From an uncultured Anaerolineae bacterium (lineage in GTDB: Bacteria; Chloroflexota; Anaerolineae; Anaerolineales; Villigracilaceae), in the NCBI GenBank assembly GCA_903882765.1, contig CAIRYE010000356.1, positions 1-10,579 of the forward strand: DNA of 10,579 nucleotides, in the 5' to 3' direction. The notes under the pieces were generated by a model. It worked only from the letters and a program-made list of their open reading frames with translations, searched no databases and was not told the origin of the DNA. The position numbers were made by a program, and so were the translations under genes. Shown here in pieces: positions 1-6,558 of this stretch (the first letter of the stretch is position 1; each line of letters begins with the position of its first letter).

Positions 1-16
1 GTTGGCGCCAGCCAAC
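1..16. repeat. Palindromic repeat GTTGGCGCCAGCCAAC, copy 1
   Basis: The sequence is an inverted repeat with a 6-bp stem (GTTGGC/GCCAAC) around GCCA. Exactly the same 16 bases occur at 10398-10413 and 10488-10503, on the far side of the operon. The copy begins at the window edge, so any longer stem cannot be seen. It lies in non-coding DNA beyond the 3' end of the minus-strand methyltransferase gene, as expected for a REP-like intergenic element. What the element does is not known from the sequence. Confidence 0.85.
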
Positions 17-56
17 CGCCTTTTTTCATCCCCAAATACCAAACACCCCCAACACA

Positions 57-98
57 CACCGCCAACCAGCGGTGACGGGGTAACCCTAGCGGTTACCC
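57..98 (-). terminator. Two tandem hairpins downstream of the methyltransferase gene; possible weak terminator
   Basis: Two perfect inverted repeats stand side by side: CACCGC/GCGGTG at 57-74 (6-bp stem, 6-nt loop) and GGGTAACC/GGTTACCC at 78-98 (8-bp stem, 5-nt loop). They lie 20 to 60 bases beyond the stop codon of the minus-strand gene ending at 119, where a terminator is expected. No clear run of T follows on the minus strand, so a classical intrinsic terminator is doubtful. They may instead belong to the same class of intergenic palindromes as the repeat at 1-16. Confidence 0.4.
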
Positions 99-118
99 TC
101 TTGAAGCCAACCCGCCCA

Positions 119-697
119 CTACCAAACCCAAGGAATCAACCGCTTCGTCTTCCCCATATACTCGCGATACCGAAGCCCGAAATGCTCTTCCATCATCTTC
201 TCCTCCGCCCCGGCCCTATAAAAGAAAAAGACCAAAAACACCACCACATCAAGTCCCCCCGCCAGCCAATTCTGCAGCAACAAAGGCTGCGCCAAACACC
301 ACACCAACTGCGAGGTATACATCGGATGCCGCACCAACCCATAAACACCGCCGCTTACCAAAGTATGCTCGGTCTGTATCTCCAAGGTAGGCGACCAATT
401 CGTCCCCAGATCAGTGTGCGACCGCCAAAAGATCAGCACCGCCAGCAACATCAACCCCGCCCCCACCCCGCTCCATACCGTCCCCAGCTCATAATCAGCA
501 AACGATAACCACGACGTAACGCTATACAACAAAGGCAGCAACCCCATACCAACCAGCAGCAGGTTCAACAACAGCTTCTCTAAAGTTGTACTCGCCGCCG
601 GCAATTTCGCCTTACTTCGAGCCTTGTTATACGGCATGCGGATCACACTCTCCGCCACCATCCCCAACCAATACACCACTATCCCAAAACCTTTCAT
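119..697 (-). CDS. Isoprenylcysteine carboxyl methyltransferase / phospholipid methyltransferase family membrane protein
   Basis: This predicted integral membrane protein of 192 residues belongs to the ICMT/PEMT-like family, which transfers a methyl group from S-adenosylmethionine to a lipid or isoprenoid-type acceptor; the bacterial acceptor is usually unknown. Hydrophobic segments lie near residues 5-18, 40-62, 73-92, 131-141 and 149-160. The C-terminal signature is clear: GVYGLVRHPMYTSQ (RHP at about 123-125), then the Glu-Glu pair at about 165-166 in RAGAEEKMMEEHFG, and RYREYMGKTKRLIPW at the end. The frame stays open upstream to a TTG at 742. I place the start at the ATG at 695-697 because GGAGG lies 5 nt upstream and the extra 15 residues are not needed by the family. 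The gene is transcribed away from the PTS operon, and nothing links the two functionally. Confidence 0.85.
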   Translation of the reverse strand: MKGFGIVVYWLGMVAESVIRMPYNKARSKAKLPAASTTLEKLLLNLLLVGMGLLPLLYSVTSWLSFADYELGTVWSGVGAGLMLLAVLIFWRSHTDLGTNWSPTLEIQTEHTLVSGGVYGLVRHPMYTSQLVWCLAQPLLLQNWLAGGLDVVVFLVFFFYRAGAEEKMMEEHFGLRYREYMGKTKRLIPWVW

Positions 698-702
698 CAA
701 TT

Positions 703-707
703 CCTCC
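703..707 (-). promoter_or_regulatory. Shine-Dalgarno GGAGG that decides the methyltransferase start
   Basis: On the minus strand GGAGG is followed by AATTG and then the ATG at 697-695, an ideal spacing of 5 nt. The upstream in-frame candidates (TTG at 742, ATG at 715) have no comparable site. Confidence 0.75.
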
Positions 708-742
708 AAACGCATAAAGTACCCCAAGAATACCCCCAACAA

Positions 743-941
743 GCCGTTTCTAACAATAATTCATTATTTATTTGCCAAATCTACACAATTAGTACATTTT
801 TTAAGGTAACACCTGTTTTAATGATAACAATAAGTTGTATATTGAAGATATAAATATGCAAAAATAAAGATGTTAAGCACCCATTCGATTAAATCGCCCC
901 TCCGTTGTTCGGTTTCACCGAACTGAAAGGATACACCCTTA
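743..941. promoter_or_regulatory. AT-rich divergent intergenic region; likely promoter of the PTS operon
   Basis: This non-coding stretch separates the minus-strand methyltransferase from the first operon gene and is much richer in A and T than the rest of the window, especially 750-880. Loose -35/-10 pairs can be drawn (for example TTGAAG near 844 with an A/T-rich hexamer 17 nt downstream), but none matches the consensus well, so I do not fix a promoter. I saw no plausible small ORF: the ATGs near 822 and 856 run into stop codons within about ten codons. No convincing CcpA-type cre site was seen. Confidence 0.5.
907..923. promoter_or_regulatory. Perfect palindrome just upstream of the regulator's ribosome binding site; operator or leader hairpin
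   Basis: GTTCGGT and ACCGAAC form a perfect 7-bp inverted repeat around TTC. The palindrome ends two bases before the ribosome binding site AAAGGA (926-931) of the first operon gene. Such a position would suit an operator for autoregulation or a 5' leader hairpin affecting translation of the regulator. There is no T run, so it is not an intrinsic terminator. Confidence 0.5.
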
Positions 942-2507
942 ATGGATCTGGCTCTGACCTCTACCCAGGCAGCCATCTTATTGGAACTTCAAGAAGCAGG
1001 GACTCCCGTCTTTGCTGAATCCATCGCGAAAAAATTTAATCTATCCAGTGGTGTCGTTCGTTACAACATCACCACCATCAACGACTGGCTAAAAGTCCGT
1101 TTCGACCCCATCATCTCACGCCCCAAGTATGGCTACAAATTAGAGATCCCCGCCAAAAACGTGCCCGCGTTAATGGAACAGCTCAACCATACCCGCATCC
1201 AACCCGTGTACAACCCCGAAGAACGCCAGCAGATCCTCTTGTTCCACCTGCTCTTCTCCTCCGAGTACACCCCCCTCGAACTGCTATCCAACGAAGTAGG
1301 CATGTCGAAACAAACCATGATGCGCGAGATGGACGCCATTGAAGACTACCTGGTAAAACGCCAGCTCTACCTGATGAAGAAGCCGCACCTAGGCACCCGC
1401 GTGGTCGGCCCCGAGAACGCCATTCGCCACACCCTCATCAGGCTCATCATGGATGTTATGCCCGAATCCGTCCTCATCAAGCTCATCCAATGGGGCATCT
1501 ACGACTCCATCACCAAAGAAGCTTTCCTGCACCCGGTGCGCAAAGCCTTCACCGAAACCCTGCGCAAGCTCGACCTGCAAGGCGCAATGCGCTTGGTCAG
1601 CCGCGTTGAAGAAGACCTCGCCCAAAAAATGGGCGATAACCGCTACCTCTATCACATCCTCTATTGGGCAATTTCCATAAAGCGATGCGCCGGCGGCAAT
1701 GTCGTTACCCTCCCCAACGAATTACTAGATATCTCCTTCAGCGAGACCGAGACTCGTGTGTTAGAGAACACCATCAAAAGCTACAAAAAGGAAAGCGGCC
1801 TTACCGTAAACCCCGGCGAAGCCACCATGTTCCTGCTCGAGGTCCTTTCCTCCCCCTTGCTCAGCAAGCTCGATAGCATCAGCACCGCCGATGGTTCAAA
1901 GCCCGAAGACCTGCGCGCCTCGCTATTGGTTACCCGCCTGGTAAAAACAGTAGCCGATAACACCGGCTTCAAAATGACCGACCATTCCATCCTCGAAAAG
2001 ATGGCTCAGCACATCTCCAAAATGCTGGTGCGTATGAAGTTCAACCTTCCCATCGAGAACCCCTTCGCGATGGAAGTAAAAACCACCTACCCCGATATGT
2101 GGCTCGCTACCCTCGAGGCCATCAGCGCCTTCGAACCCGATCTCGCCACTATGAACAACGAGGAAATTGCCTTTATCGCTATGTACTTCGTGCTCGCCCG
2201 CCAATTAGAATCCAAAAGCGAAGTACGCCACCACCCGCGTGTTGTAGTTGTATGCCCCACCGGCGGCGTTTCAGTTTGGATGCTCGTTTCGCGTCTCAAA
2301 GCCGAAATGCCCACCCTCGAGATCATCGATAACGTCTCCCTGCGCGAGCTCAACCGCATCGACCGCAAAAACATCAACGCCATCATCACCACCGCCCGCA
2401 ACATCACCGATAAAGACCTGCCAGTGATCTGCGTCAGCCCCTTCCTCTCCGCCGATGATATTACCCAGGTAAAAGCCAGCCTGCATAACTATGGGTTTCA
2501 GGTGTAG
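942..2507 (+). CDS. MtlR/ManR-type PRD transcriptional regulator with C-terminal EIIB-like domain
   Basis: This 521-residue protein probably activates its own operon and is controlled by PTS phosphorylation. Domains in order: N-terminal winged HTH (about 8-55, ending SRPKYGYKL), a second Mga/HTH-like segment (about 95-165, ELLSNEVGMSKQTMMREM), PRD1 (about 180-285, with His238), PRD2 (about 325-425, with His357 in KMAQHISKML), and an EIIB-like domain (about 432-517) with the candidate phospho-cysteine Cys438 in VVVVCPTGG. In this family HPr or EIIB phosphorylates PRD histidines and EIIA acts on the EIIB cysteine. The usual second His of PRD2 (LTLHF) is Tyr415 here (IAMYF). The C-terminal EIIA domain of the full MtlR layout is absent, but a separate EIIA gene follows at once. 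The start is preceded by AAAGGA 10 nt upstream. Confidence 0.88.
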   Translation: MDLALTSTQAAILLELQEAGTPVFAESIAKKFNLSSGVVRYNITTINDWLKVRFDPIISRPKYGYKLEIPAKNVPALMEQLNHTRIQPVYNPEERQQILLFHLLFSSEYTPLELLSNEVGMSKQTMMREMDAIEDYLVKRQLYLMKKPHLGTRVVGPENAIRHTLIRLIMDVMPESVLIKLIQWGIYDSITKEAFLHPVRKAFTETLRKLDLQGAMRLVSRVEEDLAQKMGDNRYLYHILYWAISIKRCAGGNVVTLPNELLDISFSETETRVLENTIKSYKKESGLTVNPGEATMFLLEVLSSPLLSKLDSISTADGSKPEDLRASLLVTRLVKTVADNTGFKMTDHSILEKMAQHISKMLVRMKFNLPIENPFAMEVKTTYPDMWLATLEAISAFEPDLATMNNEEIAFIAMYFVLARQLESKSEVRHHPRVVVVCPTGGVSVWMLVSRLKAEMPTLEIIDNVSLRELNRIDRKNINAIITTARNITDKDLPVICVSPFLSADDITQVKASLHNYGFQV

Positions 2508-2508
2508 C

Positions 2509-3036
2509 ATGGCCCTCTCTCAAACTACCACCCAACTCGAAACCCTAGCCGCGCGAATAACGCCACCCGCGTTATTCATGCCAAACATGACGAATGTGAC
2601 AACTAAGGTAAACTTGTTCCAATTTGTGAGTAACCTTCTTTACACGAATGGGTTATTAATTAAAAGTTCAGCATTTATGAACGCCTTAGTAGAAAGAGAA
2701 GAGATGGGACCTACGTTGCTGCAAGATGGTATGGCAATCCCCCACGGACAGGACGCTTGCGTCCTTCAGCCCTCTCTTTGCGTGTGCCTTTTCGAAACCG
2801 CCTTCCTCTATGAAACACCTTTTTCCAATGCGTTGGTCAACAAGGTGTTTTTGTTTTCTCTTCCCCCAACCATGGAGTACCACCCGGTTGAAGCCAATTA
2901 CTTCAAGGCATTTTCAACCAACCTGGTCAACAAAAGCTTCACACAGGGCATCCACACATCCATGGACCATCGTGAATTTTGCCGCCACACAAGCCAAACC
3001 CTTAGCGGCGGCGTAAATCAAATTTTTCTGAGTTAA
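2509..3036 (+). CDS. PTS EIIA component, fructose/mannitol/galactitol-type (PTS_EIIA_2)
   Basis: This 175-residue EIIA-2 protein carries a phosphoryl group from HPr on a histidine, seen in LLQDGMAIPHGQ as His79, after the family pattern NALVEREEMGPT (59-69). It passes phosphate to EIIB and/or to the EIIB-like domain of the regulator just upstream. I chose ATG 2509, one base after the regulator's TAG. An in-frame ATG at 2491 would overlap the regulator and add six residues. Family similarity begins at about residue 17 (ITPPALF), so starts at 2578 or 2587 would cut into the domain. Its position suits either the transport EIIA or a detached version of the EIIA domain that MtlR proteins usually carry. 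A second EIIA is fused to HPr at 6559. The gene is more AT-rich than the regulator. Confidence 0.82.
   Translation: MALSQTTTQLETLAARITPPALFMPNMTNVTTKVNLFQFVSNLLYTNGLLIKSSAFMNALVEREEMGPTLLQDGMAIPHGQDACVLQPSLCVCLFETAFLYETPFSNALVNKVFLFSLPPTMEYHPVEANYFKAFSTNLVNKSFTQGIHTSMDHREFCRHTSQTLSGGVNQIFLS
2555..2577 (+). other. Strong inverted repeat within the first codons of the EIIA gene
   Basis: GAATAACGC and GCGTTATTC form a perfect 9-bp stem around a 5-nt loop, starting 46 bases after the EIIA start codon. In mRNA this hairpin would lie at the beginning of the EIIA reading frame and could tune translation or mRNA decay at the regulator/transport boundary. It may be fortuitous. Confidence 0.5.
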
Positions 3037-3049
3037 TGGAGGTAGCATC

Positions 3050-3340
3050 ATGGCAAAAACATTAAGAATTATCGTAGCGTGTGGCTCCGGCGTGGCAACA
3101 TCCAACGTAGCAGCCGAAAAATTAAAAGGCGCTTTATCCGATCGCGGCCTGTATGCTGAAGTTCGTGCCGTAGATATGAAAAGCCTCGAATCTGAAGCCA
3201 GAGTTGCCGACGTCTTAGTTTCAATTACCCCGTACGCGACCCGCGACCAGGAACTAAAAATCCCGGCGCTTAATGGTATCCCCCTTCTAACCGGTGTTGG
3301 TATAAGCGCACTTATCGATCAAATCGTCGCTTTATCCTAA
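3050..3340 (+). CDS. gatB: PTS EIIB component, galactitol type
   Basis: This small cytoplasmic protein of 96 residues receives phosphate from EIIA on a cysteine and gives it to the sugar bound by EIIC. The N-terminal signature IIVACGSGVATSNVAAEKLK contains the phospho-cysteine Cys11, and the C-terminal part (IPLLTGVGISALIDQI) matches the end of Escherichia coli GatB as I know it (MPFVSGVGIEALQNKI). Length is normal for a stand-alone EIIB. GGAGG at 3038-3042 stands 7 nt before the ATG, and the EIIA stop is 13 bases upstream, so the two are cotranscribed. The sequence supports the galactitol family, but not galactitol itself as the substrate. Confidence 0.92.
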   Translation: MAKTLRIIVACGSGVATSNVAAEKLKGALSDRGLYAEVRAVDMKSLESEARVADVLVSITPYATRDQELKIPALNGIPLLTGVGISALIDQIVALS

Positions 3341-3497
3341 ATTCTTATACTAAAACCCACCATTAGATCGCGATCAAAGATTACGAAAGGAGAGCTCCAA
3401 CCAATCAGATACTAAACATATCTCGCCATCAGGTACCTTGTAAGTTGTTTTTAAAGGTTTGTACAACAAAAACAAATTCAAAAAAGGAGTTCTGTAA
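3341..3497 (+). other. 157-bp intercistronic gap between EIIB and EIIC, with a palindrome and an orphan ribosome-binding-like site
   Basis: No ORF of credible length is present. The gap holds a perfect 10-base palindrome GATCGCGATC (3366-3375) and AAAGGAG near 3386-3392 that has no start codon at a usable distance. It ends with the real EIIC ribosome binding site AAGGAG (3484-3489). There is no terminator. The gap is the longest inside the operon and could hold an internal promoter or an mRNA processing site, but I see no clear -35/-10 pair. Confidence 0.45.
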
Positions 3498-4916
3498 ATG
3501 AATGCATTTATTCAAGCTTTTCTAGATCTTGGTACAGCTGTAGCTCTACCAGTCATCATGATCATCCTCGGATTGGTCATCGGCATGAAGCCCGGTAAAG
3601 CCATCGGCGCTGGTTTATTACTCGGCGTCGCTTTCACCGGTATGGGTGTTTTGTTCGGCTTCGCCTTCCCCGCCCTCGGCGGCGCTGGTGGCGCTATGGT
3701 AAGCCGCTTCCCTGGCCTTACCTTCAAGTCCTATGACCTCGGCTGGACCGTTGCCTCCGTCATTTCTTGGGCTTGGCCATATGCTTTCTTTATGTTCCCC
3801 CTCCAGATCGCCATCAACATCGTTATGTTGGCTCTCGGATGGACCAAATGCTTAAACGTTGATATGTGGAACGTTTGGCACAAGGCTACCCTCGGCGCTT
3901 TCACCACCGCCCTCCTCAGCGGCTCCTTCCTTGGCCCCAACGGCGCTTTGGCTGTTGGCTTCCTCATTGCCGCTATCTGGGTTGTGCTCGAGCTCATCTC
4001 TGCTGACCTCACCCGTGAGCAGGTTTACAACCTCACCCGCATCCCTGGTATCGCCGTCAGCCACAACATGCTGCTCGATGCCTTCTGGATGGCTCCTCTT
4101 CTCGACCTTCTCGAGAAAATTCCTGGAATCAACAACATCCACACTTCCCCCGCAGACCTCCGCAAGAAGCTTGGCCTCTTTGGTGAGAACTACATTCTCG
4201 GCGCCATCCTCGGCTTACTCTTCGGTCTTCTTGCTGGTTATGACTACAAAGGCGTTGCCAACCTCGTTATCGCCGGCGCTACCATCATCACCGTTTTCCC
4301 AATGATGGCTGGTCTCTTTGCCCGTGCTTTAGCCCCAGTTGCTGAAGGCGCTCAGGAATTCATGCAGAAACGCTTCCCCGGCCGCTCCTTCTATGTCGGT
4401 CTCGATTGGCCTGTCCTCGGTGGTATCGATGCCCTTTGGGTAACCGGTATTCTCGTAGCCCCCATGCTGCTCTTCTGGGCCTTCATTTTGCCCTCCAGCT
4501 GGAATGACACTCTGCCCTTCGGCTCCATCATCGCTGTTTCCCTCATCGCCACCACCACTGTTCTTACCCAAGGCGACATCGTGAAATCCGCTTTGCTTTC
4601 CTTCATCGCCGTCCCTGTGTACCTCAAGGCCGCCACTTTCTTTGCTCCTTACCTCACCAAGCTTGCTCTCGATACTGGCTCCATGCAGCTTCAGGAAGGC
4701 TACCAGCAGATCACTTGGCTGGAAATGAACGCAGCCGGCTTCCGCTTGATGGTATTCGCTGTCCTCGATATGCTTAACGGCAATATCTTGCTCGGCGCCA
4801 TCTCCGCTGTTGCTCTCGTAGCTTGTGGTTTCTATTGGGTCTCTGGCATGAAACGCCGCGAGAACGCCGCCGCCGCAGTTTCCGGTGGTATCTCTGGCAA
4901 CCCCAAACCTTACTAA
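3498..4916 (+). CDS. gatC: PTS EIIC component, galactitol family membrane permease
   Basis: This is the sugar-conducting membrane subunit (472 residues; E. coli GatC is about 450). Together with EIIB it takes up and phosphorylates a polyol or sugar. The protein is hydrophobic throughout, with many membrane segments, starting with LGTAVALPVIMIILGLVIGM (about 11-30) and including about 41-62, 86-113, 130-165, 228-280, 305-330, 345-385 and 420-450. The loop with GLDWPVLGGIDALW (about 301-314) and the N-terminal FLDLGTAVALPVIMI pattern are of the GatC type. AAGGAG lies 8 nt before the ATG. Codons differ from neighbouring genes: GCT, GTT and CTC are favoured, which could mean high expression or a separate origin. 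The substrate cannot be told from the sequence; galactitol, arabitol and related sugars are all possible in this family. Confidence 0.9.
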   Translation: MNAFIQAFLDLGTAVALPVIMIILGLVIGMKPGKAIGAGLLLGVAFTGMGVLFGFAFPALGGAGGAMVSRFPGLTFKSYDLGWTVASVISWAWPYAFFMFPLQIAINIVMLALGWTKCLNVDMWNVWHKATLGAFTTALLSGSFLGPNGALAVGFLIAAIWVVLELISADLTREQVYNLTRIPGIAVSHNMLLDAFWMAPLLDLLEKIPGINNIHTSPADLRKKLGLFGENYILGAILGLLFGLLAGYDYKGVANLVIAGATIITVFPMMAGLFARALAPVAEGAQEFMQKRFPGRSFYVGLDWPVLGGIDALWVTGILVAPMLLFWAFILPSSWNDTLPFGSIIAVSLIATTTVLTQGDIVKSALLSFIAVPVYLKAATFFAPYLTKLALDTGSMQLQEGYQQITWLEMNAAGFRLMVFAVLDMLNGNILLGAISAVALVACGFYWVSGMKRRENAAAAVSGGISGNPKPY

Positions 4917-4940
4917 GATCTAGCTTTTTTTACCAAACAA

Positions 4941-4968
4941 TGGTCCCCTGGCTCACCCCAGGGGACCA
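4941..4968 (+). other. Strong intercistronic hairpin between EIIC and kinase genes
   Basis: TGGTCCCCTGG and CCAGGGGACCA form a perfect 11-bp GC-rich stem around CTCACC. It stands in the 70-bp gap after EIIC and ends 18 bases before the kinase GTG. No T run follows on the plus strand, so a full intrinsic terminator is unlikely. A mRNA-stabilising or processing hairpin that sets different levels of transporter and enzymes is the better reading. Confidence 0.65.
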
Positions 4969-4986
4969 AAACAGAAAGAATCGATT

Positions 4987-5922
4987 GTGATACTGACCGT
5001 AACGCTTCACCCCGCTTTGGATAAGATCCTACGGTTACAAAAACTCCGTTCAAATGATATCGCTCGAGCCACCATAGAGATGCAATATGGCGGCGGCAAA
5101 GGCAATAACGCGGCTCGTGCCCTTCATAACCTTGGCACACCCGTTATCGCTACCGGCTATCAGGGCGGTACCATCGGCGAATGGATCATCCAAAACTTTG
5201 CCTCCGAAGGGGTGGAAACCAATTTTCTGCGTTGCGCCGCCGGCACCCGTACCTCGCTAATGTTGATCGAAGAAGAAACCAACGATACCTTCGCCATCTA
5301 CGAACCCGGCCAACAAGTAACACCCGATGAGATCGAAGCCTTCAAAGCACACTTCATAACCCTGCTCCCCAACGCTACCATGGCGCTCTTTTGCGGCTCT
5401 GCCCAAACAGCCCCCTTGGCGCAACTTGTTAAAGAACTCATCACCCTCGCCGAAGCCAAAGGCGTAAAATGCGCTTTGGATGGCTCAGGTTTAGCCCTAA
5501 AAGAAGGCGTAAAAGCCAACCCTTCGCTGCTCAAAGTGAATCGCGAAGAACTATCAGAACTGGTTGATCATCCCCTAACCGATGAATCTGATCAGGTGAA
5601 GGCAATGCTGGAAATGCGCCGTAGAGGCATTTCTATTGTTGCTCTCACCCGTGGTAAGAACGGTTTGCTCATCACCAACGGGCAGGATTTCCTTGAAGGA
5701 ATTCTGGTGATGGACAACGTGGTGAACGTAATGGGTTGCGGCGATTCTACCTTGGCGGGTATGGCCAAAGGAATCTCGGAGAACGCCAGCCTAGAAGAAG
5801 TAGCACGCTTAGCGGTAGCCTGTGGTGCTGCCAACACGCAAGTGATCGGTGCCGGCTTTATTAGCCCCACCCTCGTAAAAACTCTAACAAATCAAGTGTT
5901 GATAAGACGTTTGAACTTTTAA
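4987..5922 (+). CDS. PfkB-family sugar-phosphate kinase (LacC/FruK-like: tagatose-6-phosphate or 1-phosphofructokinase type)
   Basis: This 311-residue cytoplasmic kinase probably adds a second phosphate, from ATP, to the sugar phosphate made by the PTS. The N-terminus MILTVTLHPALDK (Asp12) and the glycine-rich GGGKGNNAAR (35-44) are typical of the LacC/FruK branch, and GCGDS (250-254) carries the catalytic Asp253. The family usually has GAGDS, so Ala is Cys251 here. The usual SGSLPPG loop is replaced by CGSAQTAP (136-143), and KPNxxEL is KVNREEL (183-189). These changes leave the catalytic base but may alter substrate choice. The start is a GTG with only a weak upstream AGAAAGAA; the family N-terminus fits it exactly. 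With a galactitol-type PTS, tagatose 6-phosphate is the natural guess, but it is an inference. Confidence 0.85.
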   Translation: MILTVTLHPALDKILRLQKLRSNDIARATIEMQYGGGKGNNAARALHNLGTPVIATGYQGGTIGEWIIQNFASEGVETNFLRCAAGTRTSLMLIEEETNDTFAIYEPGQQVTPDEIEAFKAHFITLLPNATMALFCGSAQTAPLAQLVKELITLAEAKGVKCALDGSGLALKEGVKANPSLLKVNREELSELVDHPLTDESDQVKAMLEMRRRGISIVALTRGKNGLLITNGQDFLEGILVMDNVVNVMGCGDSTLAGMAKGISENASLEEVARLAVACGAANTQVIGAGFISPTLVKTLTNQVLIRRLNF

Positions 5923-5941
5923 TAGAAACAGGAGAATTATT

Positions 5942-6547
5942 ATGTCAGAAAATTATTGGGAAATGCGCAAACAGATCGCGGAGATCGGTAAAGTAATGTA
6001 CAACCGTTTGTTAACAGATGCCGCTGGTGGTAACATCAGCGTTCGTATCGGCGATGTCATCCTTATGACCCCCCGCTTTGCCGGCTCCAAATGGCACTGG
6101 GACTTAAAACCCGAGAACGTTCTTGTTCTCAACCTCAATTCAGAACGAATCGAAGGCGAAGGCGAAGTTTCCCGCGAAGTACGCGTCCATGCCGACCTGC
6201 TCAACAACTTCTACCCCGATGCCACCGCTGTTGTTCACGGCCATGCCCGCAACAGCCTGGTGTTCTGCTCGGTTCAAAAACCCATCCCTTCCATGCTCTA
6301 CTCCACCGATAAATTCGGCAAAGAGATCGGCTTCGTGCCGGATGCACCCGCACACACCCAAGACCTCGCCAACCATATGGTTGCCGCTATGGCTCCCCAA
6401 ATTGAGCGTGTCAAAAAACAAGCCGCAGTTATGCTTGCCCCCCGCCACGGCGTATTCGTCTTAGCCAAGGATCTCGAAGCCGGCTACGATGCTATTGACC
6501 GTGTTGAAATGGGTGCCTACTGCGCCCTGATGAGCAAACTCGCCTAA
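5942..6547 (+). CDS. Class II aldolase/adducin family protein (FucA-like)
   Basis: This is a zinc-dependent class II (fuculose-1-phosphate-type) aldolase of 201 residues. Such enzymes cleave a ketose 1-phosphate to dihydroxyacetone phosphate and an aldehyde; some relatives are epimerases or decarboxylases. Visible motifs are AAGGNISVR (28-35), the HxH pair His99/His101 in AVVHGHARN, the third zinc ligand His169 in APRHGVF, and the candidate catalytic Glu79. The usual SSE before the catalytic Glu is S-R-E here (77-79), and the substrate loop reads TPRFAGSKWHW (43-53) instead of a TPSG-type loop, so the substrate probably differs from L-fuculose 1-phosphate. AGGAG lies 7 nt before the ATG, 19 bases after the kinase. 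A second, RhaD-like aldolase closes the operon. Confidence 0.83.
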   Translation: MSENYWEMRKQIAEIGKVMYNRLLTDAAGGNISVRIGDVILMTPRFAGSKWHWDLKPENVLVLNLNSERIEGEGEVSREVRVHADLLNNFYPDATAVVHGHARNSLVFCSVQKPIPSMLYSTDKFGKEIGFVPDAPAHTQDLANHMVAAMAPQIERVKKQAAVMLAPRHGVFVLAKDLEAGYDAIDRVEMGAYCALMSKLA

Positions 6548-6558
6548 GGGGTGCCGTT

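Noticed and set aside
2..508. Open frame of 168 codons on the plus strand over the methyltransferase gene
   Set aside because: It lies opposite the clear ICMT-family gene, is a Pro/His/Arg/Gln-rich low-complexity product typical of an antisense shadow, and matches no family I recognise.
698..742. Longer N-terminus of the methyltransferase starting at TTG 742
   Set aside because: The GGAGG site at 703-707 lies inside that extension and points to the ATG at 697; the TTG has no ribosome binding site.
836..872. Specific sigma-70 promoter (TTGTAT or TTGAAG with a downstream A/T hexamer)
   Set aside because: The region is so AT-rich that several weak matches exist; none has both hexamers close to consensus at 17 nt spacing.
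2491..2520. Programmed frameshift joining the regulator and EIIA into one protein
   Set aside because: No slippery run precedes the TAG at 2505-2507, and EIIA has its own ATG one base later; separate translation with coupling explains the arrangement.
3386..3440. Small ORF behind the AAAGGAG in the EIIB-EIIC gap
   Set aside because: No ATG, GTG or TTG lies within a workable distance of the site.
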